The notes beneath the pieces are model-generated. The model did no database searches. It worked only from the letters and a program-made list of their open reading frames with translations, and was not told the DNA's origin. The translations under genes and the position numbers were made by a program. 64,000 nucleotides of DNA from Takashimella koratensis. Taxonomy: Eukaryota; Basidiomycota; Tremellomycetes; Trichosporonales; Tetragoniomycetaceae. The stretch covers positions 186,001 to 250,000 of the forward strand of contig BCKT01000007.1 of NCBI GenBank assembly GCA_003116875.1, written 5' to 3'. Of the stretch, positions 1 through 10,813 are shown one piece after another (position 1 is the first letter of the stretch; each line of letters opens with the position of its first letter).

Positions 1-90
1 GCAGATAAAGAATATAGTCAGCTCTACGGATTTACCAACAATTCCAAGGACTGAGCCAAGGGCAATCAAGTTGCTTCGCGAACCACCCAC

Positions 91-1183
91 CTTTTCGCTT
101 CCTGTCCATATGTTGAAACTTGTAGAAATCTGGCAACTCCCCTGCTCCTCTACCCTTTTTCTTGCCTTCTTCCTCTGCACTCTTCCCAAACCCTTTCGTC
201 GCCACTCCCACACCTGCGCCGTCCGCGCCTCTCCCTCCTGTCCGCCCGTACCTTCCGCTGCGAACGACGACCGTGAACCCGTCTTCGTCGACGAGCGCGC
301 CGGCCCCGCTCTTCTTCGCGCGGGAAGAGAGGAGTAGACCGTGCAGGTGGTCGAACCGCGCCATTGCCGAGTCCGCGTGTGCCCGGAAGTCAGAGAGCGA
401 AGGCGAGGACAGAGAGTGGAGGGAGGAGTAGTAGGATAGGCCGGAGGGGGAGGACGAGAGGGTGTCGAGGGCGATAGGGGAGAGCGAGGATGAGAAGAGG
501 CGTGTGAGGGAGATAGAGTCGAGGTAGGTGATCAGAGAAGTGCGGAGACCGCTGAGGCCGAGAGGGACATTACGCGGGTCGAACGAGGGAAGGGCTACGA
601 GATCGGGGACGGAAGAGGGTAGGGTTTGCGGACGACGTCGAGGGCGTTTGGATCGGGGTAATGGTTTCTCCCCAGGTCCGGTAAACTTCGCTTCCGCATG
701 GGGAGTAGTCCCCTCCTCTTCATCCTCCTCCTCCTCTTCCTCATCATCATCCTCATCCTCGTCAACGGGTATCCCTCGCACAGCCTGCTCCAACACGTCC
801 CCTCCCCCGGACCCACTGGCAATCTCAACACTCTCCACCACACCCCAACGTGTAAACACCCCTCGGAGGGCCCGGTCGTCCATATCCACTGGGAGGTTGG
901 AGACGAATACCGTCCGACCGGAAGTCGTGTAGGAAGGCGAGGAGTCGCGGTGCACGCGAGCGTAGATGTAGTGCACTACCGAGGAAGAGGATGAAGAGGA
1001 GGAGGAAGACGTAATGGGGACGGGGCAAGGGAGGAGGAGAGGGATCGGGAGGAAAGAGGAGTAAAGCTGCGCCGCGGGCTGAGACTTGGCGCTGGCTTTG
1101 GCTCCCGAGTTGGAGACTTTCCGGGAAGCGGTCGATACCGATCCGCTGGGCCTGCCCGAGACGATGGACTTGGTCTTGGCCAT
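91..1183 (-). CDS. RRP7: Rrp7-like ribosomal RNA processing protein (3' end outside window)
   Basis: Likely component of the small-subunit processome, needed for 18S rRNA maturation in the nucleolus (family knowledge). After a Ser-rich leader there is an RRM-like beta-alpha segment (TVFVSNLPVD, about residue 91), then an acidic run of Asp/Glu around residues 140-157, and at the end the Rrp7 C-terminal signature start LPDFYKFQ followed by MDRKRK. The ATG at 1183 is the first in the open frame. Directly after the Lys-Arg-rich end a GTGGGT donor begins at 90, and a CTGAC branch-like site lies near the window edge, so the last exon lies before base 1. Read-through of this intron would give a short unrelated tail, which I reject. 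The acidic linker and Ser homopolymer are low-complexity and may vary in length. Confidence is good for the family and moderate for the N-terminal boundary. Confidence 0.8.
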
Positions 1184-1340
1184 GGTATCAGGTTGTCGTT
1201 GATAGTGGTTGGGATCGTGAACACAACAAGAAGATCCAAAATTTCTAGATACCCGGCGATGGGCTTAGGACTGTCACGTGACCAGGAAACCTCGAAATTG
1301 ATTCATCCACCTGCAATGAGATAAAAAGACAAAAAGAATC

Positions 1341-1449
1341 GACCGGTGAGGGACTTGAACCCGCGACCTCCAGGACACCTGACGCAAAACTGCGCAAAGG
1401 AAAACTTCCAAATTGGAATCTGACACTCTACCAACTGAGTTAACCAGTC
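1341..1449 (-). tRNA. tRNA-Trp (anticodon CCA) with intron
   Basis: Folding the minus strand gives a 7-bp acceptor stem (GACTGGT with ACCGGTC), a D-arm with ACTC/GAGT, an anticodon loop TTCCAAT and a T-loop TTCAAGT. An intron of about 37 nt sits at the canonical position after base 37. Removing it leaves a 72-nt tRNA. The intron starts with a TTTGGAA stretch that can pair with the CCA anticodon, as in other eukaryotic tRNA introns. One T-stem mismatch (C/U) and one at the end of the anticodon stem lower confidence slightly. The A and B boxes are internal. Confidence 0.75.
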
Positions 1450-2392
1450 ATCGACTAAAGGGAAGTCGAACAACTGATTATCACTGTTCTATGAGAGGAA
1501 AGGTCCCAACCGGAATGATGACCAAAGAAAATGGAGGGAGAGACCGGTGTTTCTCCCCATCTCGGGCTGTCTGTGGCTGCAAGCGTGCTTTTACTCTAGC
1601 TGCATGTCGGTATACCTAGCCCCTCGCCCGATGACCAGTCGACGGCTAGAGACGATGGTGTAGCTCAGGCCTTTGAAGGGTGGGACTTGCCCAACCTCTG
1701 CAGAGAGATTGCGGGGAAGTCGTGGAAAGCTCAAACGCCGGATAAAGACCGACACGGATGGAACGTATTCTTTCGCCACCACAGTCGGTGTATCTCGCTT
1801 ATGGATGTTACAGCTGTCGATGGCACTCAAAACGATGAAGTTGAGAGCCCTCGCGAGGCTGTGGTGACGTCCCAACTCCTAAATCAACTGTTGATCCCTC
1901 GTCCTCGTCCTTTACTGCGGCGCATTGTCACCATAGATCATGCTTCAAATAGGCGGTGAGGAGAAGTCACAGGAGTTGATGGGAGAGGCCGGCTTAGAGC
2001 GAAGAAAGAACTGGTGACTTTGGATTTGGGGAATTATTGCTAGTGGGAGAGCGTCAAACGACATATCGTAGCTGAGTAGAAGACAGAGAGTCATTAGAAG
2101 GAGGGTGTCATGCAGTGATCGTGGCGCGGATCGATCTACAAGACGGTTAGCGAGGAAATGGGAGGTGTGGGGAGTGGGAGTGTTGGTAGCGATGAGAAAT
2201 GATAAATAGGGGGGGTAAAGCGACGCTGAGCGCGGGTATATTGGAAGTGCTCATGAGGAAGAGCCGTCTTGATCTACGACTTTGCGAGTCAGCAGAACCT
2301 ATGACGGGTAGCTCCGGTTAGTGGTGAGCTCAGACCTATGAGAGGTAAATGCGGCGGCAATGTCCAGTCTACGAAGCAACGCCGATGCATCT
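1450..2392. other. Intergenic stretch, no supported gene
   Basis: About 940 bases between the tRNA-Trp and the membrane-protein gene. Only short overlapping open frames without domain resemblance or convincing splice structure are present on either strand. I see no repeat or RNA gene here. Confidence 0.5.
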
Positions 2393-3646
2393 CTACGCGT
2401 CGGATTGAAGCCAGACCTCAACCTCTATTCTACCCCCTGCCGCTGGCCGCAAATCCACATCCTCGACCTTCAGGGACAACAATTGCTGATCTTCGAATCT
2501 GAACGAGTTCTTAGCAAACTTTTTCACCCTCGCACTAGACTGGCTCTGTGTCATCGAGACGTGCAGTGTGTCGTTGTGACCTGCAAATTGCTGCAACGCT
2601 GTCGGAGGTCGGCTTCGCTCATGTACGGTCATTCGCCTATCGCCGCCCCCTGCGATACCTTGATCAAGTCTACGCGTCGCCCCTCTGTCGACGACTTGAG
2701 CGGCCCCGATTGGCACAGTGATCGGTGCGTTACGAACGGTGACGGTGAGCGGGTTGGCTAGGATATAGCCTCGAGCGACTTTGACGCTAATACCCGCGAT
2801 ATCTCCGCGAAATCGTGTGAGGAGCTGAGTAGCGTTGCCTTGGTCGAGATCAATCGTCAAGCGTTCATGATGGGGGCACTTCTCTAAGTTACGAGGCGGT
2901 TTGACGAAGAAGTAACCGGTGAGTGCAGTTGATATCACCGCGACGGCGATCCCCCCATACCAGGATGCCTGGGAGCCGAGAGGTGCACCGAGAGCCGCAC
3001 CTACCGTCCACCCAAGGGAGCCAACGCCGAGTGTCATACACGCGTCGAAGACGGTTCGTAGCTGAATCGAAAAGGCGACGAGCACGGCCAGAGCGAGGAT
3101 GGCGAGAAACGAATCTTGAAGAGCGATGGTGCTAATGACTAATCCGGCTCCTGCCATCGCGGGGCCCATCGTGAGAGCCAAGCGCGGGTTACCCGGGTCG
3201 ACGATATACGCGAGCAACATCGGTGAGCCGACAATCAATTGCCGGGCCAACGGGTGGTCGTAGTAATGCAACACCGCTTGCACCGTTCCGAGCAGCCAAG
3301 CGATCGCCGCCGGGTTCACCGATACGTCCTTGGCGGCGTATCTCGCCAGAGCAACAGCGGCAGCACCTACAACGAAGACTTTAAACGTCGCCCATAGCTC
3401 GCGTACGGCGTCTCGTACGTCCAATCTTAGATCTTGTAGGATGGAGGTAAGGTTGAGATGAAAGAAGATCGCATGGACAATGTTGGCCGTCACCGTCGAG
3501 AGGTGAAGCATTCGGCCTGTGATGTCGGTATGAACGTTTTCGAGTACATCGACGGTCACGGGCGCGTTGACCGTCGAGTTGACGGGAACCTTGACTGCGG
3601 AGTTGACTTTGGAGTTGACCTTGACTTTGGAGAAGAGCCCGCCCAT
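2393..3646 (-). CDS. Unrecognised multi-pass membrane protein with N-myristoylation motif
   Basis: A 417-residue, apparently intronless protein that I do not recognise. I start it at the ATG at 3646 because this gives MGGLFSK, which fits the N-myristoylation pattern (Gly2, Ser6, Lys7). The frame stays open upstream to 4045, but that part is Arg/Ser-rich and overlaps the duplicated promoter block. Residues about 8-40 form a Val/Asn repeat (VNSKVNSAV, VPVNSTVNAPV). There are then about six or seven hydrophobic segments (for example AAAVALARYA, SFLAILALAVLVAF, GGIAVAVISTALTGYFF) up to about residue 255, followed by a soluble tail of about 150 residues. It is divergently transcribed from the lectin-like gene across the promoter block at 3.9-4.2 kb. 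A membrane location is inferred; no function is claimed. Confidence 0.65.
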   Translation of the reverse strand: MGGLFSKVKVNSKVNSAVKVPVNSTVNAPVTVDVLENVHTDITGRMLHLSTVTANIVHAIFFHLNLTSILQDLRLDVRDAVRELWATFKVFVVGAAAVALARYAAKDVSVNPAAIAWLLGTVQAVLHYYDHPLARQLIVGSPMLLAYIVDPGNPRLALTMGPAMAGAGLVISTIALQDSFLAILALAVLVAFSIQLRTVFDACMTLGVGSLGWTVGAALGAPLGSQASWYGGIAVAVISTALTGYFFVKPPRNLEKCPHHERLTIDLDQGNATQLLTRFRGDIAGISVKVARGYILANPLTVTVRNAPITVPIGAAQVVDRGATRRLDQGIAGGGDRRMTVHERSRPPTALQQFAGHNDTLHVSMTQSQSSARVKKFAKNSFRFEDQQLLSLKVEDVDLRPAAGGRIEVEVWLQSDA

Positions 3647-3900
3647 GTTGCTCGTTGCTGAGTGTGAAGAGGATGAGGAGGTTGGGTGGCAAGAGCGAAG
3701 GTGGTGCAACGGGGTCGTCCTTTTGAGCTTCGTATCTCCTTTGACTTGACGGGTGTAAGCAAAGGAGCGGCATGATTGGGTGAGGCATTGCGGGTATTCT
3801 TTTGGTTCGAGTCGAAGATGGGTGGGAAAAGATTGTTCGGCTATTTCGGATGATCTCTTGGCACTGCCACTGGGTGAGCCGAGCAACCTTCCGAAGGAAC

Positions 3901-4222
3901 TTGACCTGCCGACCAGATCCAGACAACGATTTCCAAGCCGTCTGCACCTTGCCGAAGTACCTGAACGTACCTTACTAGCCGTGAGAGGACTTGGCGTGGG
4001 CTCTAGAGACCGTCGACACTTCCCCGAATGCAGCTCACGAGCCAATCAGCAGACTTCGCTCCCCACCAGTTCCAGACAACAACAATTTCCATATCGTCTA
4101 CACTTGCCGAGGTACCTGAAAGTAGGTCCTTAAAGCTGTGAGAGAACGTGGCATGGGCTCAAAAGACCGTGGACGCTCCCCCGAATGCAGCTCACGGGCC
4201 AATCAGCAGACTCAGCTCCCCA
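3901..4222. repeat. Imperfect tandem duplication of about 160 bp in a divergent promoter
   Basis: Two head-to-tail copies (about 3901-4061 and 4062-4222) share blocks such as CCAGACAAC, TGCCGAGGTACCTGAA (with one change), CCCGAATGCAGCTCACG and GCCAATCAGCAGAC. Each copy carries a CCAAT core, so the duplication doubles a candidate CCAAT-binding-factor site. The copies differ by about 15-20 percent by eye. The block lies between the divergently transcribed membrane-protein gene (start 3646) and the lectin-like gene (start 4520). Confidence 0.8.
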
Positions 4223-4519
4223 AGATGCTCGCTCATGCCGTAGCCCGCATGTGCCTGGAGCTTTATCCCCGTTTAGCATGAGCGATTTTTACCATGGGTA
4301 CGACTCTTTGTCCCGCGAATGCAGGCCAGCTCTCGAGTCGATTCAACGGGATCATCCCCCACGCGCGCTCACCTCAGAGAGCCATAAGAAAACACCTCTT
4401 CTCCTTTTGTCACCCGCTCCTCATCACCCGGCATTTCCCCACCTTCCCTTTTGCCACCGGCTCGTCCTCGCAGACAACCACCTCGCCCCTCTTTGTAACC
4501 CGACTCCTTTGCCCTCACC

Positions 4520-5650
4520 ATGTCCTGGGTACCCATTCCCCTCCCCCATGGCGACCTCTCCGTTACCAACAGCGACCTCGCAATTGCCTCCCGCTTCCCC
4601 GATCATCTACAAGTGTTCTCCATCACGGCCGACGGAGCAGTCATGCGACACTGGTGGTACAGCGGTACGCCGACATGGGGATCCGGGACGATTCCACTTG
4701 CTCCCCCTGGCTCAGCTGCACCCGGCAGCCTCGCCGCTTTCTCTCGTAACTCTGCGACGATGGAGGTGTGGTTCGTTCACCCAAAATACCGATCCATCTG
4801 CTATCTCCACTGGGACGAGCAGGCTTTCTGGAGTCCGATCAAATACTTGACCGCTATCAACACCGCCGATCCCGGTGCCAGCCTTCGAATCATGTCGTCT
4901 CGCCCAGGCGTGGTGGAGCTCTTCTGGGTGAACCCAACGGGAGAATTTCGGTGCTTATCGAGCGGACAGGACAAGACGTGGGAGCTCGCTTCGGTTATGA
5001 AGGGGCAGAAACAGAGTAAAGCAGATCCTCGGGGAGGCTTGGCAGTTACAACGTACCTCTCGAGGGATGGACGACGGCACGGTTTTCTCTGCTGGACAGC
5101 CCCATCGGGTGCCATTCATTTCGCCTGGTTGGGCGACTCTCAGTCGCCAGCGCCTGTCAACTGCCTCGGTCTCGAGCCACTGGCGCCACCCGGGACAGTA
5201 TCAGCTCGTTCCGCCTTGTCTCTCTGCGTCGACTCTCCCGCCGACAAGAAGCTGCGAGTTTTCTGGATCAGCAAAGACGGCGATGTAGATTACGCGGCTC
5301 TCGACCTCGATATCAGTTCCCAGTGGGAAAACGGCACCATCGCCAAGGCACCCAGTATCCGCCCCGAATGCGGTCTCAAGGTTCTTCATCGAAACCAGGA
5401 CAACCTCGAGCTGCAATGGGTATCCCAGGACAACAAACTCTGCGGCGCTTGCTGGTATCGTTCCGGCTCATGGGCGGGATGGAAAGTGTTCGGTACTGTC
5501 TGCGCAAGTCAACAGGACGATCACGTCGACCCGCAAACGCGAATCGCAAGCTTCTCACGTACACCTCAGACGATGCAGGCGTTTTTCGTCGGACAAGATG
5601 GGCATCTCGGGGGGTTCTGTTGGGGAGAAGCGCCAGGAACATATGCTTAG
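4520..5650 (+). CDS. Beta-propeller, fucose-lectin-fold-like protein
   Basis: A 376-residue intronless protein made of repeats of about 50-60 residues. Each has a strand pattern with an Asp-Gly turn and conserved Trp/Phe (ITADGAVMRHWWYSG, VNPTGEFRCLSSG, ISKDGDVDYAALD, VSQDNKLCGACWYRSGSWAGW, VGQDGHLGGFCWG). This resembles the Aleuria-type fucose-specific lectin or PLL-like propeller folds. There is no signal peptide, so a cytosolic or unconventionally exported protein is likely, as for many fungal lectins. Sugar specificity cannot be read from the sequence. The start is the first ATG of the propeller frame, preceded by a pyrimidine-rich leader. It contrasts with the intron-rich neighbours, which may point to recent acquisition or retro-origin; that is inference. 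An alternative reading is a tectonin-like propeller without sugar binding. Confidence 0.7.
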   Translation: MSWVPIPLPHGDLSVTNSDLAIASRFPDHLQVFSITADGAVMRHWWYSGTPTWGSGTIPLAPPGSAAPGSLAAFSRNSATMEVWFVHPKYRSICYLHWDEQAFWSPIKYLTAINTADPGASLRIMSSRPGVVELFWVNPTGEFRCLSSGQDKTWELASVMKGQKQSKADPRGGLAVTTYLSRDGRRHGFLCWTAPSGAIHFAWLGDSQSPAPVNCLGLEPLAPPGTVSARSALSLCVDSPADKKLRVFWISKDGDVDYAALDLDISSQWENGTIAKAPSIRPECGLKVLHRNQDNLELQWVSQDNKLCGACWYRSGSWAGWKVFGTVCASQQDDHVDPQTRIASFSRTPQTMQAFFVGQDGHLGGFCWGEAPGTYA

Positions 5651-5760
5651 ATCGTGAGGTAATAGTAACCCTTGATTTCTTCTTTCAGCTGGTAGAAGGT
5701 GAACATCGCCGATAGGTGCATATACGATGCTACAACTCGGATCTTGAGTAGGTTGTAAGA

Positions 5761-6468
5761 CTAAGAAGACTCCTTCTTGGCAGCGGCAATGACTTGGTCG
5801 GCCGCCGCAAAGCTTTCACCAAGAGTCAATCAGCTTAAATTCTAAAGTGAACTTGAACACTCCACTCACGCATCAAGACCTGCGGGGAAACCGCAATAGC
5901 CCATGACGTGCAAAAGGCACTCGCCGATTTCCTCTTCCGTCAAGCCGTTCGTGAGACCCATCCCGACGTGAGATTTGAGCTGGGCAATCTTTCCAGTGGC
6001 GGCGAGGATACTGTGGACAACGTCAGCGCCGTCGTGGATGGACGCTCTGCCCCGGATAACATCGATAAACCTCACGCGATAACGGTTAGACTGCGATACT
6101 TCTTCTCCAGTCCCGGCCGTCCCCAGATCCCGTCGAACGCTCCACGCAGCATGAACTCGGTACCGGTGCGAGCGAATTCGGACTGTCCCGAAAGCATATT
6201 GTCGGAGAACCCCTCGTGTCGCATCTCGTCGATCTGAACTCAATAAGCAAGGGGACGGATTGACGCTGTCTACAAGACCGATCTGCCACATTGGCTGAAG
6301 ACGTACGATGGATTTGGAATGCTCGAGAATCGTGCGGCGGGCCTCTTCGTATTTTGGGTCATTGTATGCAGACATCTTATTGGATCTTGTTGTTGAGAAC
6401 GAGCAGTATGCAAGGTACTTAGGGGCAAATAAAGCGGTAGGCAAAGCGGGACGACGAAGCCAAGACAT
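5761..6468 (-). CDS. Carboxymuconolactone decarboxylase-like (AhpD-like) protein, intact copy
   Basis: Four exons (6307-6468, 6076-6233, 5870-6010, 5761-5812) give 170 residues in frame. The N-terminus is basic and hydroxylated (MSWLRRPALPT), compatible with a mitochondrial presequence. A second in-frame start, MSAYNDPKYEE, would give the plain enzyme. The core has the CMD family pattern: FMLRGAFDGIWGRPGLEKK, SLTVIAILAATGKIAQLK, and GLTEEEIGECLLHVMGYCG near the end. The family includes gamma-carboxymuconolactone decarboxylases of aromatic catabolism and AhpD-type peroxidase partners. The exact reaction here is unknown, and the CxxC of AhpD is not evident. A tandem copy lies directly upstream at 6.7-7.4 kb. 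Confidence 0.85.
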
Positions 6469-6688
6469 TATTGTCGCCGCTGCTGGTCAGGCGCAGCGTT
6501 TTATATGCTTGGTGGCGGTGGAGGTGCCGCCGGCAAGTGGAGGTCACACCAAAACATTTAGGAGACGCCCGACGAATGTGGAGGTGTCTCATCGTCAATG
6601 CATTCAGAACATTCAAAGGTGCATACAACCCGCCGGTGCGGGAAAACTTCGGAAGCACGTGTATCTACCACCAGATCTCTGAGAGGAT

Positions 6689-7385
6689 CTACGACGAATC
6701 CTTCTTGGCTGCAGCGATCACCTCGTCTGCTGCTGCAAAACTGCAACCGCAACGTGTCAGTTTCAGTACATACTTCAGGCCTGATCCCACTCACGCGTCG
6801 AGGCCATTAGCGTAACCGCAATAGCCCATGACGTGTAAGAGTCACTGGCTGATCGCTTCTTCAGTCAACCCATGAGCGAGTCCGACTCCAACAAACGACT
6901 TGAGCTGGGTAATCTTCCCCGTGGCAGCGAGGATGCTGTAATGTCACAGGACACTTATGAGCTCGACAAAGTATGGGAGCGGGGAAGTGAGACCGACGAA
7001 ATGACGACGAGGCTGCGGTCCCTCTTATCAAGCCCCTCTCGACCCCAGATTCCGTCAAAAGCGCTGAGGAGCAAGAATTCGGTGCCTTCTCTCGCAAGAG
7101 CCGACTGGTTCGAGAGCATCTTGTCCGCCAGCCCTGGGCTGATCCTCAGGTCGTCAAACTGATCAAGTCAGTCACCTGGTAGACTTATGGCCTTCATAGC
7201 GACCCACGTACAAGACCCTTAGAGCGCTCGAGGAGTGCTCGCCGTGCCTCATCAGAACGGGCCTCGGTTGAGACAAACATCATGCGGATTTGATTGGTCA
7301 AGAGAGCGCGATAAGCAGTGCAACGATGGGAGATGAGGGGGAGAGGTCGAATGACAGGCCGACAGAGGGAAGTCAAGGAGGTCAT
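6689..7385 (-). pseudogene. Second CMD-like copy with in-frame stop codon
   Basis: A tandem paralog of the gene at 5.8-6.5 kb with the same four-exon layout (7212-7385, 6998-7158, 6795-6935, 6689-6740) and the same splice phases. The core reads TEFLLLSAFDGIWGREGLDK, then SILAATGKITQLKSFVG, then AHGLTEEAISQ. A TGA at 6842-6844 follows, exactly where the intact copy has the Cys codon before LLHVMGYCG. The frame then continues unbroken to a matching C-terminus (FAAADEVIAAAKK). The donor of the second intron is GTCGGT instead of GTGAGG in the sister gene. The simplest reading is a recent duplicate that is being lost. A sequencing error at one base or stop-codon readthrough are alternatives. The truncated product would lack the last helices. 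Confidence 0.7.
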
Positions 7386-8529
7386 AGCTGGTCAAGTGAG
7401 GCGTTTATACCTTCTCGTCGACGAGTTTTATGCAGCCTCGTGTGTTGGCGAGCCTCGTAGGTTAAACGGAGAGACAAGCGATCCCCGTAGCTCCTCCCTA
7501 CCAACTCGACAGCAGTGCTGTACTCTGTGGAGATGGGTTCGTCCATCGTGATGCTTGTGAAGCGTTCTCCTCTAGCCCTTGGAGAGGGGCGGAAAATCAG
7601 ACTCCGTGTTACTCTCAACGTTTGGTCGTTGACGCGGAGATCGCGTCCAATTCCGTCGCAGGGCTGGAGGTTATGTGGAGGCCCAGAGGCCACAATATCT
7701 GTCAAAGACCAGAGGTGGACCGTGCTTTGATGAGCTGTGCCGTGGTGTTGGTCATACTTTCTTGTCATCTGTGCTGACACAAGGGGCTGCACGGGATCCG
7801 GTCACGGAGTGTGTACGATTTCCGTCTCACTCAATGATCCATCCTACAGGAGAAAACGCAGGCTACGTGGGCACCAATGACACCCGAATCACATGATAGT
7901 CTTTAGGTTCACGGCATCTCCTTTCCTCCCGACGAGCGCAATGGGGATTGCAACTGTTTGTGGTGAGAAGGGTTACTGTATGTTTGGGACGGAGTACGGG
8001 AACGGAGAATGGACAATGATGATAGACGTTTGACACGGTGATAAAAGAGCTGACGAAACTCGGATGATGTTTGTGAACCCGAAGACCCATTCCTCGGGCT
8101 CCGTCAACAGCTGATCTCCCTGGACCAAACGGGCTTACTGCGACAGACGTTGCGTAATGACCAGATTTCACGGGCTTACTACGATGCGCATGGCGTAAAG
8201 AGGCTCCAGTATCAGTCAGCATTTCATCGTCCCGCATATGTACGGCTCATGCCCGAATACCACTGCTGGGAGCAAGGTGAATGCGGTTATGAAAATCCTC
8301 GAAATACCCTTGCCGCGAAACAAACGTCCCCCTTCTTAGCCAAAATCTCCCCTCTCAAACGAAAACCGAGCTTCACCCATACTACCACCTCAGTACATGT
8401 GAAAGCATACCTCCGCCTAGTCGTCTACAAACGCCTGATTCCATCTGCTGTCATAGCATGCACCTCACTGCACCACATTCCCCTCACCCTCACGCCCCGA
8501 TCTTTTAATGTCTGCAGCGCACCCCTCGC
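7386..8529. other. Intergenic stretch, no supported gene
   Basis: About 1.1 kb upstream of the second CMD-like copy and downstream of NPY1. Several open frames of 70-136 codons occur on both strands, but none resembles a known family or joins into a multi-exon frame that I trust. It may hold the promoter of the CMD copy and the NPY1 3' untranslated region. Confidence 0.4.
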
Positions 8530-10183
<1,654 letters not shown>

Positions 10184-10668
10184 GTAGATGGATTGATGTT
10201 TGGATCGAGAAACTAAGGAGATATGGTTTGAAGGCGACGCTGACAAATACCTCAAACGGGAGTGAACGATCGACTGGGAGGGAATAAAACGGTGGATGGA
10301 TGGTCTGGAGCGATACACAAGTCTATGAGACGGTCTAGCGAGCATGCACAAGGGATCGGAGGTGGATGGAGAGAGGGCAGAGTCGGGATCAGAGGATGTT
10401 CGGGAGACGGGGGGATGAGGTCGAAGGCGACATCGGCGTCGGACCAAGATTCGGCTCGGTCCACGGCGTCATCCCGGATATCCGTAGCTCCGGAGACATT
10501 ATAACCTACCTTGTCTGATTTTGGATCTAGTCTTGCGACCATCCACAGGCTATCACCATCCTCACTACTGTCCCTTGTCAGAGGTGACCCCACGCCGCAC
10601 GCGAGACCGCGGCGAGAGACCCAGTCGAGAGTGGTAGCGAGCGAAACCCACGAACGCGGTGTGCAGGG

Positions 10669-10669
<1 letters not shown>

Positions 10670-10701
<32 letters not shown>

Positions 10702-10767
10702 NNNNNNNNNNNNNNNNNNNNNNNNNNNNNNNNNNNNNNNNNNNNNNNNNNNNNNNNNNNNNNNNNN

Positions 10768-10801
<34 letters not shown>
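10670..10801. other. Assembly gap flanked by C homopolymers
   Basis: Bases 10702-10767 are N. They are bounded by pure C runs (10670-10701 and 10768-10801). This looks like a poly-C tract that could not be sequenced through, so the true length is unknown. The upstream part of the SNF2 gene and its promoter may be incomplete because of it. Confidence 0.95.
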
Positions 10802-10802
<1 letters not shown>

Positions 10803-10813
10803 AGTCTCTCGCC

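Noticed and set aside
3647..4045. Upstream extension of the 2.4-3.6 kb membrane protein
   Set aside because: It overlaps the duplicated promoter block, is Arg/Ser-rich without hydrophobic pattern, and would bury the myristoylation-type N-terminus.
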